This document shows positions 41,728 through 49,898 of a stretch of 64,000 bases of DNA, piece by piece. The stretch lies in the NCBI RefSeq assembly GCF_024171645.1, contig NZ_JALKAC010000001.1, positions 1,054,001-1,118,000 on the forward strand. The letters run 5' to 3'. The stretch comes from Flavobacterium sp. HSC-32F16. Its GTDB lineage: Bacteria > Bacteroidota > Bacteroidia > Flavobacteriales > Flavobacteriaceae. Below the pieces are notes generated by a model. The model was not told the origin of the DNA. It saw nothing but the letters and a program-made list of their open reading frames with translations, and did not search any database. A program made the position numbers and the translations under genes. Each line of letters begins with the position of its first letter. Within the stretch, counting starts at the first letter, position 1.

Positions 41728-41886
41728 TTATTAAGCCATTAAGCTAAATTTACCCTGTGAGCTTTTCTTTTTTACATCTCTCGACCATTATCTGGAACAT
41801 TATAAAATTATTTAAATTATAACTTTTTGTTTAAAATCAAAATAACAATGTAATAACAGGACCTTATTTTATTAAGAAAAACACAC

Positions 41887-41894
41887 TATATTTG
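41887..41894 (+). promoter_or_regulatory. Candidate -7 element of the DUF2931 gene
   Basis: TATATTTG matches the Bacteroidota -7 consensus exactly, 86 bp before the start codon; a matching TTG at -33 was not found. Confidence 0.35.
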
Positions 41895-41979
41895 AAAGCT
41901 AATTTAAATGTTCTATAAAGTTTAGGATTTAGTATTACGTATATCGAAACGATTTAAAAACTGTTGCTTAATTATTAGA

Positions 41980-43290
41980 ATGAAATACTATTTTAAACTT
42001 TTTCTCCTTTCTGCAGGAATTGGAATAATTAATACGATCCTTTATCTATTTCTATTACAATTTCAAATTGTTCACAACAGTTCCTATATACCTGAGGAAG
42101 CTTTCATTGTCTTTCTGATTCTGGTCGCAATTATTCCGCAGAGTGTTCTTTTATTTTTTGTTGCTTTTCTTTCCAAAAAAAACCAACTGGCCATTACTAT
42201 TACTTCAGTACTATTAATTGCGGGATGCTTTTTTCTGCTTTGGGATACATCTGATAAAGAAAGACAAACATTTAATAATCAACAAGTTTACAACAGTACC
42301 GAAAAATATGATTATAAACAAGGAATTTCTACTCCGGAAGGTTATCCAATAAAATTACTTCCAGATAGTAAATTTACTCTTGCTGTAATAGGAAACGATA
42401 CTCCGTACACTCTTTTAGAAACCAATAAAGTTTATTCTATGAATTGGGGAAACGGAGAAACTACTTTTAAATCATCTGATGGTCCAGACATTGTACTGCC
42501 TGATAGTTTGAAACTCTATTGGTATTCTTTTTTAGAAAATAAATATTATGGATTAAACACAAAACTAAATAAAAGCCTAATATCCAAGCATTTCAAAACA
42601 GGATATAAACGAGATATAGGCGGCAATGCAGACCGAATAATATCTGATGATTATAGTAAATTGATTGCAGGAATTGCTCCGGGCGGCGATGTTGTGCTCT
42701 GGATTTCTGGTGTTAATAATACTAAAGAATTACAAGTTTTTAAAGCCGACTCAATAAACATAACAAAAATCAAAGATCATGATGTGGTTAAACAGGACGA
42801 AATAAAAAAAGTTTTAACAGATACTTGCACCTGTAAAGATGATACTCAGTTCCGTAAAATAGTAAATAACGGACAACCTATTCCTTTTGGAACTTGGACC
42901 AATAAATATCGAAAAAAATACAACTGGAAAGCAGAAATCAATAGTTTAGGCCAAACGAAATCAAAACTGAATATTATTTCTTTTAATGGAGAAGAATACG
43001 AATTATTCAACGAAGAGGTTGTTAAGATGAAACACCAAAAACAAGTTGTGCCTGATTATCTTATATATACATTGATAAAAAATAAAAAAAGATATAAACT
43101 GTTTCTAAAATTTGACGAAAATGAAATATTCAGCTATTTTGAAAAACTGGCATCACACAATTCAAATGAATTAATTGATATTGTAGTAAATATAAGTTCA
43201 GATTTAAAACAAACCACCATTCAATTACGCTCCAAAGACAAAACACTTGATTTTGAAAAAATGAAAGATGTATACATTCGTGCCGATTAG
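41980..43290 (+). CDS. DUF2931 family membrane protein
   Basis: This 436-residue protein has three N-terminal membrane helices (residues 5-30, 42-66, 71-90). An extracytoplasmic part follows containing LKLYWYSFLENKYYG and LIAGIAPGGDVVLWISG, the hallmark of DUF2931. A second segment (FGTWTNKYRKKYNWKAEI) resembles the start of another such domain. DUF2931 proteins are common in Bacteroidota, often in clusters, and have no known function. It is followed by a rhomboid protease gene 80 bp on. Confidence 0.75.
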   Translation: MKYYFKLFLLSAGIGIINTILYLFLLQFQIVHNSSYIPEEAFIVFLILVAIIPQSVLLFFVAFLSKKNQLAITITSVLLIAGCFFLLWDTSDKERQTFNNQQVYNSTEKYDYKQGISTPEGYPIKLLPDSKFTLAVIGNDTPYTLLETNKVYSMNWGNGETTFKSSDGPDIVLPDSLKLYWYSFLENKYYGLNTKLNKSLISKHFKTGYKRDIGGNADRIISDDYSKLIAGIAPGGDVVLWISGVNNTKELQVFKADSINITKIKDHDVVKQDEIKKVLTDTCTCKDDTQFRKIVNNGQPIPFGTWTNKYRKKYNWKAEINSLGQTKSKLNIISFNGEEYELFNEEVVKMKHQKQVVPDYLIYTLIKNKKRYKLFLKFDENEIFSYFEKLASHNSNELIDIVVNISSDLKQTTIQLRSKDKTLDFEKMKDVYIRAD

Positions 43291-43370
43291 TAATTTGGTT
43301 TTCAAAAAAATTTAATTCAAACTAATCGCAGCAAGGATTTTTATCTAAAACATAAGATTGAAATACAAAA

Positions 43371-44924
43371 ATGAATAAAAATACAATACAAAAACTTAAA
43401 ATACTTTTCATTCCTTTCTTAATTATCTCATTTGGCTTTTGCACTGTTTACACCTTTCTAAATTGGCTTTTATTGATCAGGTTAGAATTATTTACAGTAA
43501 AAGAAATTATAGTAGAATTTGGTATTCCGTTTATCCTTCCTGTAATTCCTGTATTATTCTTTTTTCGAACACGATTAAAAATTTTAAACTTAAAAAAATC
43601 TACGGGAAGAACTTACAATGACCTCTATTTATTTGTTCTTTGGCTTTTTATTGCCGGTCCGGCTTTAATCGCTCAAGATTATTTAAAGAACTCAACCGGA
43701 AAGTTAAGTCAAATTGAAAATGTTAGTCAAATTTCAAAACAGGAACAAACAAAATATTACAAAGTAAAAAATTTCTACCTTGATAAATCAACAGTTGGCG
43801 TTCATACATCGTTTGAAACTGGCGGAAGAAATAATGATTTAGATATAAACCTTTTCATAGTGGTTCCTATTTTTGACAAAAAAAAGGATACTATAAATTC
43901 AAGCTGCAAATATTGGTTAGGTATAAAATATGACGACCGGATTAGTAATAGACTTGATGAAAAAGAGAAGCAAGACAGATACGAAAGCTTCTTAAATGAA
44001 AGTCAATTTGATTTTGACAGAAAAGATTTAAGCGATTTTGTTTATTTAGAAAGAGTTGGGAATTCTGACATTAGTGATGGTTACAAAGAAGCACTAACAA
44101 AAATCAACAAGATTAATACAGAAGGTTCTGTACTATTTATTTCAAAAAATGAACCATTTGAAAACAGAAAAGGAAATACTATTCATTGGTTTATTGGAAC
44201 ATTTTTAATGGGTACAATCGTTTGGCTGATAATGATTTTAATTCCGAAATGTAACGAAACAGAATTAAGACGATTAAAAAGTGGAACATCCAAAGATAAA
44301 GACTTAAAAGAGTTTTTTAATTTTATAAAACCTAGAGAAGGTTACTTTATCACACCGATTCTAATATATAGCAATGTTCTCATTTATTTAATAATGGTTA
44401 TTGCCGGGCTAGGATTTCTATCTTTTAACGGACCCGATTTATTAAACTGGGGCGGAAATTTTAGACCTTATACAACTAATGGACAATGGTGGAGGCTTTT
44501 GACCAACATTTTCCTTCATGGGGGTTTGTTACATTTAATGTCAAATATGTTCGGCCTTTTGTTTGTTGGTTTATTCATAGAACCGGTTCTAGGCAGAACA
44601 AAATATTTAATACTATATTTAGTTACAGGAATACTAGCCAGCTGTGTCAGTATTTGGTGGCATGAAGCCACTATAAGTATAGGCGCGTCGGGAGCAATTT
44701 TTGGACTTTACGGAATATTTCTGGGTCTATTGTTGAGAAAAGTATTTCCGCCAGATTTAAGCAAAGTTTTCTTAACTACAACGTTGATTTTTATAGCTTA
44801 TAATCTTATCATGGGACTCGCCGGAGGAATTGATAATTCTGCTCACATTGGCGGACTCCTAAGCGGTTTTGTTTTTGGAATAATTATGAGCAAATCTTTA
44901 AAAGAAAAAAATGAGAAACACTAA
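43371..44924 (+). CDS. Rhomboid family intramembrane serine protease
   Basis: This 517-residue protein has N-terminal membrane helices and a large extracytoplasmic insert (about residues 110-270). The C-terminal six-helix rhomboid core contains the typical NIFLHGGLLHLMSNMFGL segment, the catalytic serine in GASGAIFGLYG and the catalytic histidine in DNSAHIGGLLSG. Rhomboids cut transmembrane helices of substrate proteins. The long N-terminal half is not part of the standard family and is unrecognised. The substrate is unknown. Confidence 0.92.
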   Translation: MNKNTIQKLKILFIPFLIISFGFCTVYTFLNWLLLIRLELFTVKEIIVEFGIPFILPVIPVLFFFRTRLKILNLKKSTGRTYNDLYLFVLWLFIAGPALIAQDYLKNSTGKLSQIENVSQISKQEQTKYYKVKNFYLDKSTVGVHTSFETGGRNNDLDINLFIVVPIFDKKKDTINSSCKYWLGIKYDDRISNRLDEKEKQDRYESFLNESQFDFDRKDLSDFVYLERVGNSDISDGYKEALTKINKINTEGSVLFISKNEPFENRKGNTIHWFIGTFLMGTIVWLIMILIPKCNETELRRLKSGTSKDKDLKEFFNFIKPREGYFITPILIYSNVLIYLIMVIAGLGFLSFNGPDLLNWGGNFRPYTTNGQWWRLLTNIFLHGGLLHLMSNMFGLLFVGLFIEPVLGRTKYLILYLVTGILASCVSIWWHEATISIGASGAIFGLYGIFLGLLLRKVFPPDLSKVFLTTTLIFIAYNLIMGLAGGIDNSAHIGGLLSGFVFGIIMSKSLKEKNEKH

Positions 44925-44941
44925 AACCGGTTTTAGCGTTT
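44917..44941 (+). terminator. Probable terminator overlapping the rhomboid stop
   Basis: The 16-bp palindrome CTAAAACCGGTTTTAG (44921-44936) overlaps the stop codon and is followed by CGTTTTAC. Confidence 0.45.
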
Positions 44942-44977
44942 TACTTCAATTTTCTGCAATTCTAATAACAAAGAAAA

Positions 44978-45517
44978 ATGAAAATATTGCAGCATAACCT
45001 TTGTATTTTAATAGTAATACTGTTTGTAAACTCATCTTTTAGCCAGACATTAAAAGTGTCTGATTTTAGAAAAGCGTTTAATTACTATAAACCTGACGAA
45101 CACAAACTATTATTATCAAAAGGCTTTATTTTGTTGTGTGATACAATTTCATCAAAACAAAAGAAATTCAAATTTCATAAACAAAATACAAATGAAATAA
45201 TTGAACTAAGCTTTACAGAAGACGGAGAAGGCGGGGAATATTTAAGCATAGTATATTTTTTGCCAAATGAATTTACTTATAAAAATTTTATTTTAACATT
45301 AAAGACGTATAAATTCAAGTATAGCAAAAGAAACTCACGTTATCAACTGCCTTCAAGCTCGTATTCTGGCGAAAATATTTACCTTAATGGTTTAACACCT
45401 ACTAATAGGAAAATATATTATTCTTTAAAATATGACAGCTATAAAGACAAAGCTTTGTCTGGGCCAAGACCTGAATTTAAAAACCAAATAGTTGACAGCA
45501 TTATAAAAACGAAATAA
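44978..45517 (+). CDS. Small exported protein of unknown function
   Basis: This 179-residue protein has a signal peptide (CILIVILFVNSSFSQ). The mature part is basic and strand-rich, with no cysteine pair or recognisable catalytic motif (LSFTEDGEGGEYLSIVYFLP is the most distinctive stretch). It lies in a run of plus-strand exported proteins after the rhomboid protease. No family was recognised. Confidence 0.65.
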   Translation: MKILQHNLCILIVILFVNSSFSQTLKVSDFRKAFNYYKPDEHKLLLSKGFILLCDTISSKQKKFKFHKQNTNEIIELSFTEDGEGGEYLSIVYFLPNEFTYKNFILTLKTYKFKYSKRNSRYQLPSSSYSGENIYLNGLTPTNRKIYYSLKYDSYKDKALSGPRPEFKNQIVDSIIKTK

Positions 45518-45546
45518 ATTACTATCTGTTATCAAAACAACAAAAA

Positions 45547-46137
45547 ATGCAAAAAGTACTCTTAATAATTTTTATTTTCACTCAAATTAATTTGTATTCA
45601 CAAACACAAAAAGTAAAGGATAATTTCAATTACCTAATTAGAGATGAAGAAGGTGATTTAAATAACGATGGCTTAATGGATAAAGTGCTGGTAAAAATGG
45701 ATACGATAGATCAAACGCAACCTTTAAAACTGGAAATCTATTTTTTAGAAAAAAATGGAAAATATAAATTGAATGTATCTACAACAAAGTTAATACAGCC
45801 TCAATATCCTGATGGCAAATACTGCGGCAATCAAATACCTAATTTTTTCATTGAAAATGGAATTTTATCCATGGTTTCTGAAATTGGCAAAAAACACTTT
45901 TCACATGATTTTAAATTCAAAAATAATTTCTTTGAATTGCAAAAAATATCGAGTGTTATATGGGATGGCAAAAATCTGACTACCGAAACAGATTTTAATC
46001 TTTTGACAGGACAAAAAACGGAAATAACGAAAGCATTGGGTTCTGAAAAAATCCTAAAAAAGACAACCAAAAAAATCATCGTAAAGACATTACCCAAAAT
46101 TGATAATTTCAGCGCTTTTGACAGTAAATTGAATTAA
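45547..46137 (+). CDS. Exported protein with a calcium-loop-like motif
   Basis: This 196-residue protein has a signal peptide (MQKVLLIIFIFTQINLYSQ) and an EF-hand/FG-GAP-like loop GDLNNDGLMDKVLVKM near residues 35-50. That motif often marks calcium binding in secreted Bacteroidota proteins. The remainder is lysine-rich with predicted strands. It is separated from the previous gene by 29 bp, so co-transcription is likely. Function unknown. Confidence 0.65.
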   Translation: MQKVLLIIFIFTQINLYSQTQKVKDNFNYLIRDEEGDLNNDGLMDKVLVKMDTIDQTQPLKLEIYFLEKNGKYKLNVSTTKLIQPQYPDGKYCGNQIPNFFIENGILSMVSEIGKKHFSHDFKFKNNFFELQKISSVIWDGKNLTTETDFNLLTGQKTEITKALGSEKILKKTTKKIIVKTLPKIDNFSAFDSKLN

Positions 46138-46170
46138 AAAAAACAAGCTCTAACATTTTTTAAAACAATT

Positions 46171-46490
46171 ATGAAAAATGTATTTACAATAGTATCTGTA
46201 TTACTTTCAATCTTGACTTTTGGACAACTAAAAGACAATAAAGATTATCAATTTATGAAAATGGTAAAACTAAAAGCAAGCCATTGAAGAAAGCGGTTAT
46301 CTCGGCTTAGTTGACAAACATTGGACTTGGGGGTGGAAATAGTACAGAAAACGGGTACTTAAATCAATATGGTCAAGAATTTGAAAACATTACCGAACTA
46401 AAAAACAACAAAAGAGAAGCTTGGACAAAAGACAAAAAACATTTTTTACTAAACAGAAAAGGACAAATAATAAAAACATATCCTAAATAA
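46171..46490 (+). pseudogene. Broken small exported protein, WG-repeat-like
   Basis: An ATG with a clear signal peptide (MKNVFTIVSVLLSILTFGQ) starts the gene, but the frame stops after 38 codons. Other frames supply GLVDKHWTWGW and then YGQEFENITELKNNKREAW and FLLNRKGQIIKTYPK up to a TAA at 46490. The parts recall WG-repeat/KWG proteins. At least two frameshifts and a stop are needed to join them, so the gene is not functional. Confidence 0.6.
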
Positions 46491-46543
46491 TCATTAGGCT
46501 TTGCCTTATTCAAGAAAAACGCAACAAAACCAATACATATAAA

Positions 46544-47167
46544 ATGAGACTAAAACTAACTTTACTTTTCCTGATTTTGTCTGCTTTGACATTTGCCCAG
46601 ACTAATTTAGGAATTGGCTTGATTTCTATTAAATTTAATGACAAAACCGTCTTGCCGTTTTATTCCTCAATTAATGATAAAACACCACTAAAAACAATTC
46701 GTTTTTTTAATGATACATCAATCAACAGCTGGAATATTAAAGATCTTAAAAATCAGCAAAAATGGCTTAAACCAGAAATACTATGGCTGGATTATAATTT
46801 CTTTGTTTTTCGATGCGAGAAGCAGGAAAATGACTGGTTTAAAGTAATTATAGACAATGAATCCGGAAAATCACTTTGGATTAAGAAAAACAAGGTAACC
46901 GAATTTAAAAATTGGGAAAAATATCTTCAGGATATGTTCCGAATTAGCCGTATTTCAAAAACGGACAAAATTTATAAATTACCCAATAAAAATTCGGCAG
47001 TCATTAAATACCCTGGAGAAGATTGCTTTCAGGTCAAAGCAGTGAAAGGAGATTGGATTGAAATTTTCACTTCAGAATGCGATGAATCAAAAAATGAAAT
47101 AAAATCAGGCTGGATAAAATGGAAAAACGGAAATCAATTATTGATAGAATATTTCCCAACAAGTTAA
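46544..47167 (+). CDS. Exported SH3-like protein of unknown function
   Basis: This 207-residue protein has a signal peptide (LTLLFLILSALTFAQ). Two repeated strand-rich parts, ENDWFKVIIDNESGKSLWIK and GDWIEIFTSECDESKN with GWIKW, look like bacterial SH3 domains. Such domains bind peptides or cell wall. It is in the same run as the other small exported proteins, and no family was confirmed. Confidence 0.6.
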   Translation: MRLKLTLLFLILSALTFAQTNLGIGLISIKFNDKTVLPFYSSINDKTPLKTIRFFNDTSINSWNIKDLKNQQKWLKPEILWLDYNFFVFRCEKQENDWFKVIIDNESGKSLWIKKNKVTEFKNWEKYLQDMFRISRISKTDKIYKLPNKNSAVIKYPGEDCFQVKAVKGDWIEIFTSECDESKNEIKSGWIKWKNGNQLLIEYFPTS

Positions 47168-47219
47168 TAAACAATTGAAACTATTACTATATACATTAGC
47201 CTTTTTCTAAATTATAAAA

Positions 47220-48494
47220 ATGGAAAATTACAGCATCATTATATTTATACTTGCCATCGTTATCGGATTATCTGCCTTTGCTGACAAAGCAAAATTACCT
47301 TATCCTATTCTGCTTGTTATAGTAGGAATTGCAATTGGCTTCGTTCCAACTATGACCGAAATAGAAATTAATCCTGAGATTATTTTTTTATTATTTCTAC
47401 CTCCCCTGCTATATGATGCTTCATTTAACATTTCTCCTAAAGACTTCAAAACCAACATCAATACCATAAGCACACTTGCCATAACTTTGGTTTTCCTTAC
47501 TACATTCTGGATTGCTGTTGTGGCCCATTATATAATTCCAAATATAACCTGGCCTCTTGCCTTTGTATTGGGAGCCATTCTTTCTGCAACCGATGCCGTT
47601 GCAGCCGTAAGTATCACAAAAGGACTGGGAATATCTCATAAAACCATTACCATTCTTGAAGGCGAAAGTTTAATCAATGATGCTTCTGCCTTAGTTGCTT
47701 ATAAATTTGCCGTTGCTGCCGTAATGGGATCTGCTTTTATAATCTGGCAGGCCGCATTGCAATTTGTTTTATTACTTGGCGGAGGATTTCTGGTAGGTTT
47801 TGTAATGGCAAAAATTCTGGCTGTCATTTTAAAAAAAGTACATAAAAATACTAATGTTACGATCAGTTTTATGCTTTTAATGCCTTTCGTAACTTATTTA
47901 ATTGCTGAACATTTACATGTTTCCGGAGTAATTGCAGTTGTTATTTCAGGATTAGCCATTGCACGTTTCAGCAAGAAAATCTTTCCTGAAAGCTTAAAAA
48001 ACAGCTCCCGAAGCCTTTGGGATATTATCATCTTTTTACTAAACGGATTAATCTTTATTCTCATCGGACTTAATTTTAGATACGTATTAAAAGATATTGA
48101 CGACCATATGATACTGCCTTACGTTGGCTACGCTTTTATCATAACCATCGTTGCATTACTAATACGCTTTGTTAGAATATTTCTTCAAAAAATCAATCTC
48201 CAAAAAGCATTTCAAAAAAATCGCCGCGGAAGACGAAAAATCACCGAAGATGCACTTCTCGACTTTAAAAACAGTATCATTTTGGGCTGGTCAGGAATGC
48301 GGGGCATTGTTTCTCTTGCCATCGCCATTGGACTTCCAAAAGTTTTGGAAGATGGAAATCCGTTTCCTGAACGAAATGCCATAATCTTTATTTCGGTTGC
48401 CGTTGTGCTTTTTACTCTTATCGGGCAGGGACTTACACTTCCGTGGATAGTAAAAAAACTAAATGCTAAAGAATCAGAACAATCTCTTTCCTGA
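47220..48494 (+). CDS. Na+/H+ antiporter, CPA1 (NhaP-type)
   Basis: This 424-residue inner-membrane protein has about 12 membrane helices. Typical CPA1 motifs are AFVLGAILSATDAVAAV and, around the ion-binding pair N153-D154, GESLINDASALVAYKFA; GWSGMRGIVSLAIA is near the end. It exchanges protons for sodium or potassium to control pH and salt. The family's usual C-terminal cytoplasmic tail is short here. It begins 52 bp after the SH3-like gene. Confidence 0.93.
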   Translation: MENYSIIIFILAIVIGLSAFADKAKLPYPILLVIVGIAIGFVPTMTEIEINPEIIFLLFLPPLLYDASFNISPKDFKTNINTISTLAITLVFLTTFWIAVVAHYIIPNITWPLAFVLGAILSATDAVAAVSITKGLGISHKTITILEGESLINDASALVAYKFAVAAVMGSAFIIWQAALQFVLLLGGGFLVGFVMAKILAVILKKVHKNTNVTISFMLLMPFVTYLIAEHLHVSGVIAVVISGLAIARFSKKIFPESLKNSSRSLWDIIIFLLNGLIFILIGLNFRYVLKDIDDHMILPYVGYAFIITIVALLIRFVRIFLQKINLQKAFQKNRRGRRKITEDALLDFKNSIILGWSGMRGIVSLAIAIGLPKVLEDGNPFPERNAIIFISVAVVLFTLIGQGLTLPWIVKKLNAKESEQSLS

Positions 48495-48622
48495 TTTTTT
48501 TTATGATAAAATCTTCAATATTTCCAAAATCATTATTTTAAAATACTCAATTTTTGTATTATTTTTTCTATATTTTTACCCCTCAAAATAATTAATTTAA
48601 CCTCAATTAACAACCCATTTTA

Positions 48623-49285
48623 ATGACTGATAATTTAAAATATGCCGCCAAACTATTCAGCAGTGCCGCATTTAGTTTTTTCAAAATAAATATTCTTGGA
48701 CAATTCTTAATTGTCTTAATAGAAATCTTTACCTTTTGCACTATTATTTATCAATCAGGTCATGGAACGGGCCACATGAACGGATCTGCCATTATAATTG
48801 TATTATTTGCTTTACGACCAATTGGGTATACGCTGACCGTACTATCAATATTTGCAACTCCTTTTGTATTGTTTTCTCTTGGAAATAAATACATACTATC
48901 TAAAACCATTCATAGACTATTATCAGACAAAGGTGAAGTTCTATTGTTTCCAATTATCGATAAAGTACTCAGCAAAGTCAAAACAAATCAGCCCGAATTA
49001 TTAAAAACAGGTGCCGACAAAACAAAATTAAAACTAAAATTACTGCAGGAAATACGAGATTCTAAAGAAAATAAATGGCTGAAAAAAATACTTCTTTACG
49101 GTTTTAAAAAAGTAAATCTGGATGACGTTGATTTTACAGATGAAAATGTAAGTTTTACTGATATTATTAAAAATAAAACCATAACCGGATTAAAAAACAT
49201 CTCACAACCAAGCAGAAACTTTTTTTGGATTATTCTTGGAATAGAAATCGTACTTTCGATTCTGGTTCTTTTTCAGGTTGTTTAG
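48623..49285 (+). CDS. Membrane protein of unknown function
   Basis: This 220-residue protein has about four hydrophobic segments (ILGQFLIVLIEIFTFCTIIY, TLTVLSIFATPFVLFSLG, and WIILGIEIVLSILVLF at the end). A charged cytoplasmic loop of about 100 residues lies between them (LLSDKGEVLLFPIIDKVLSKV to FTDIIKN). No family was recognised. It stands alone between the antiporter and thioesterase genes. Confidence 0.6.
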   Translation: MTDNLKYAAKLFSSAAFSFFKINILGQFLIVLIEIFTFCTIIYQSGHGTGHMNGSAIIIVLFALRPIGYTLTVLSIFATPFVLFSLGNKYILSKTIHRLLSDKGEVLLFPIIDKVLSKVKTNQPELLKTGADKTKLKLKLLQEIRDSKENKWLKKILLYGFKKVNLDDVDFTDENVSFTDIIKNKTITGLKNISQPSRNFFWIILGIEIVLSILVLFQVV

Positions 49286-49389
49286 AAAACAAAATCCCTT
49301 TTGTATTATTTTCAATTTACAACTTCTTAGCAGCGCAGCTTTAAGATTTATTCGTAATTTCGATTTCTCATTAAAATTACAACTACAAA

Positions 49390-49827
49390 ATGGCATCATT
49401 TACAAAAGAAATATCTTTTCGCTGGTCAGATCTTGATCCTAATTTTCACGTTCGCCACAGTGCTTATTACGATTTTGGAGCACAGCATCGTATAGAAATC
49501 CTTGAAGAATTAGGATTAACCCTAAAAGTAATGCAAACACAGGGTTTCGGACCGGTTTTATTTAGAGAAGAATGTGTTTTTAGAAAAGAATTAAAACTTT
49601 CAGACAAAATCTTCATTCATACCAAAACATCAAAAATGAAAGCCGATGCTTCGCGCTGGTCAATTATTCATGAGTTTAGAAGAGAAGACGATACTCTTTG
49701 CGCTACAATTACCGTGGATGGCGCATGGATGGATACAAAACTAAGAAAACTGGCTTCTCCAACTCCAGAAATTGCGATTCAGGCTTTAAGCATTTTCCCA
49801 AAAAGTGATGATTTTGTTGGACTTTAA
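49390..49827 (+). CDS. Acyl-CoA thioesterase, hot-dog fold
   Basis: This 145-residue protein is of the 4-hydroxybenzoyl-CoA thioesterase type. The catalytic region reads RWSDLDPNFHVRHSAYYDFG, where the aspartate-containing loop precedes the long hot-dog helix. Later strands carry VFRKELKLSDKIFIHTKT. It should hydrolyse acyl-CoA thioesters in the cytoplasm; the chain length is unknown. The converging gene is separated by a bidirectional terminator. Confidence 0.88.
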   Translation: MASFTKEISFRWSDLDPNFHVRHSAYYDFGAQHRIEILEELGLTLKVMQTQGFGPVLFREECVFRKELKLSDKIFIHTKTSKMKADASRWSIIHEFRREDDTLCATITVDGAWMDTKLRKLASPTPEIAIQALSIFPKSDDFVGL

Positions 49828-49848
49828 GTTGTAAAAGATCAAAATATA

Positions 49849-49887
49849 AAATCCAAAAACATAATTCTAGATTATGTTTTTGGATTT
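49849..49887. terminator. Bidirectional terminator between thioesterase and pectate-lyase-like genes
   Basis: A perfect 17-bp stem (AAATCCAAAAACATAAT) with a 5-nt loop is followed by a run of T. It lies between two converging stops. Confidence 0.9.
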
Positions 49888-49898
49888 TTTTATCTCCT

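Noticed and set aside
43284..43328. Terminator after the DUF2931 gene (CGATTAGT/ACTAATCG)
   Set aside because: The stem is only 8 bp with a 29-nt loop and no T run follows it.
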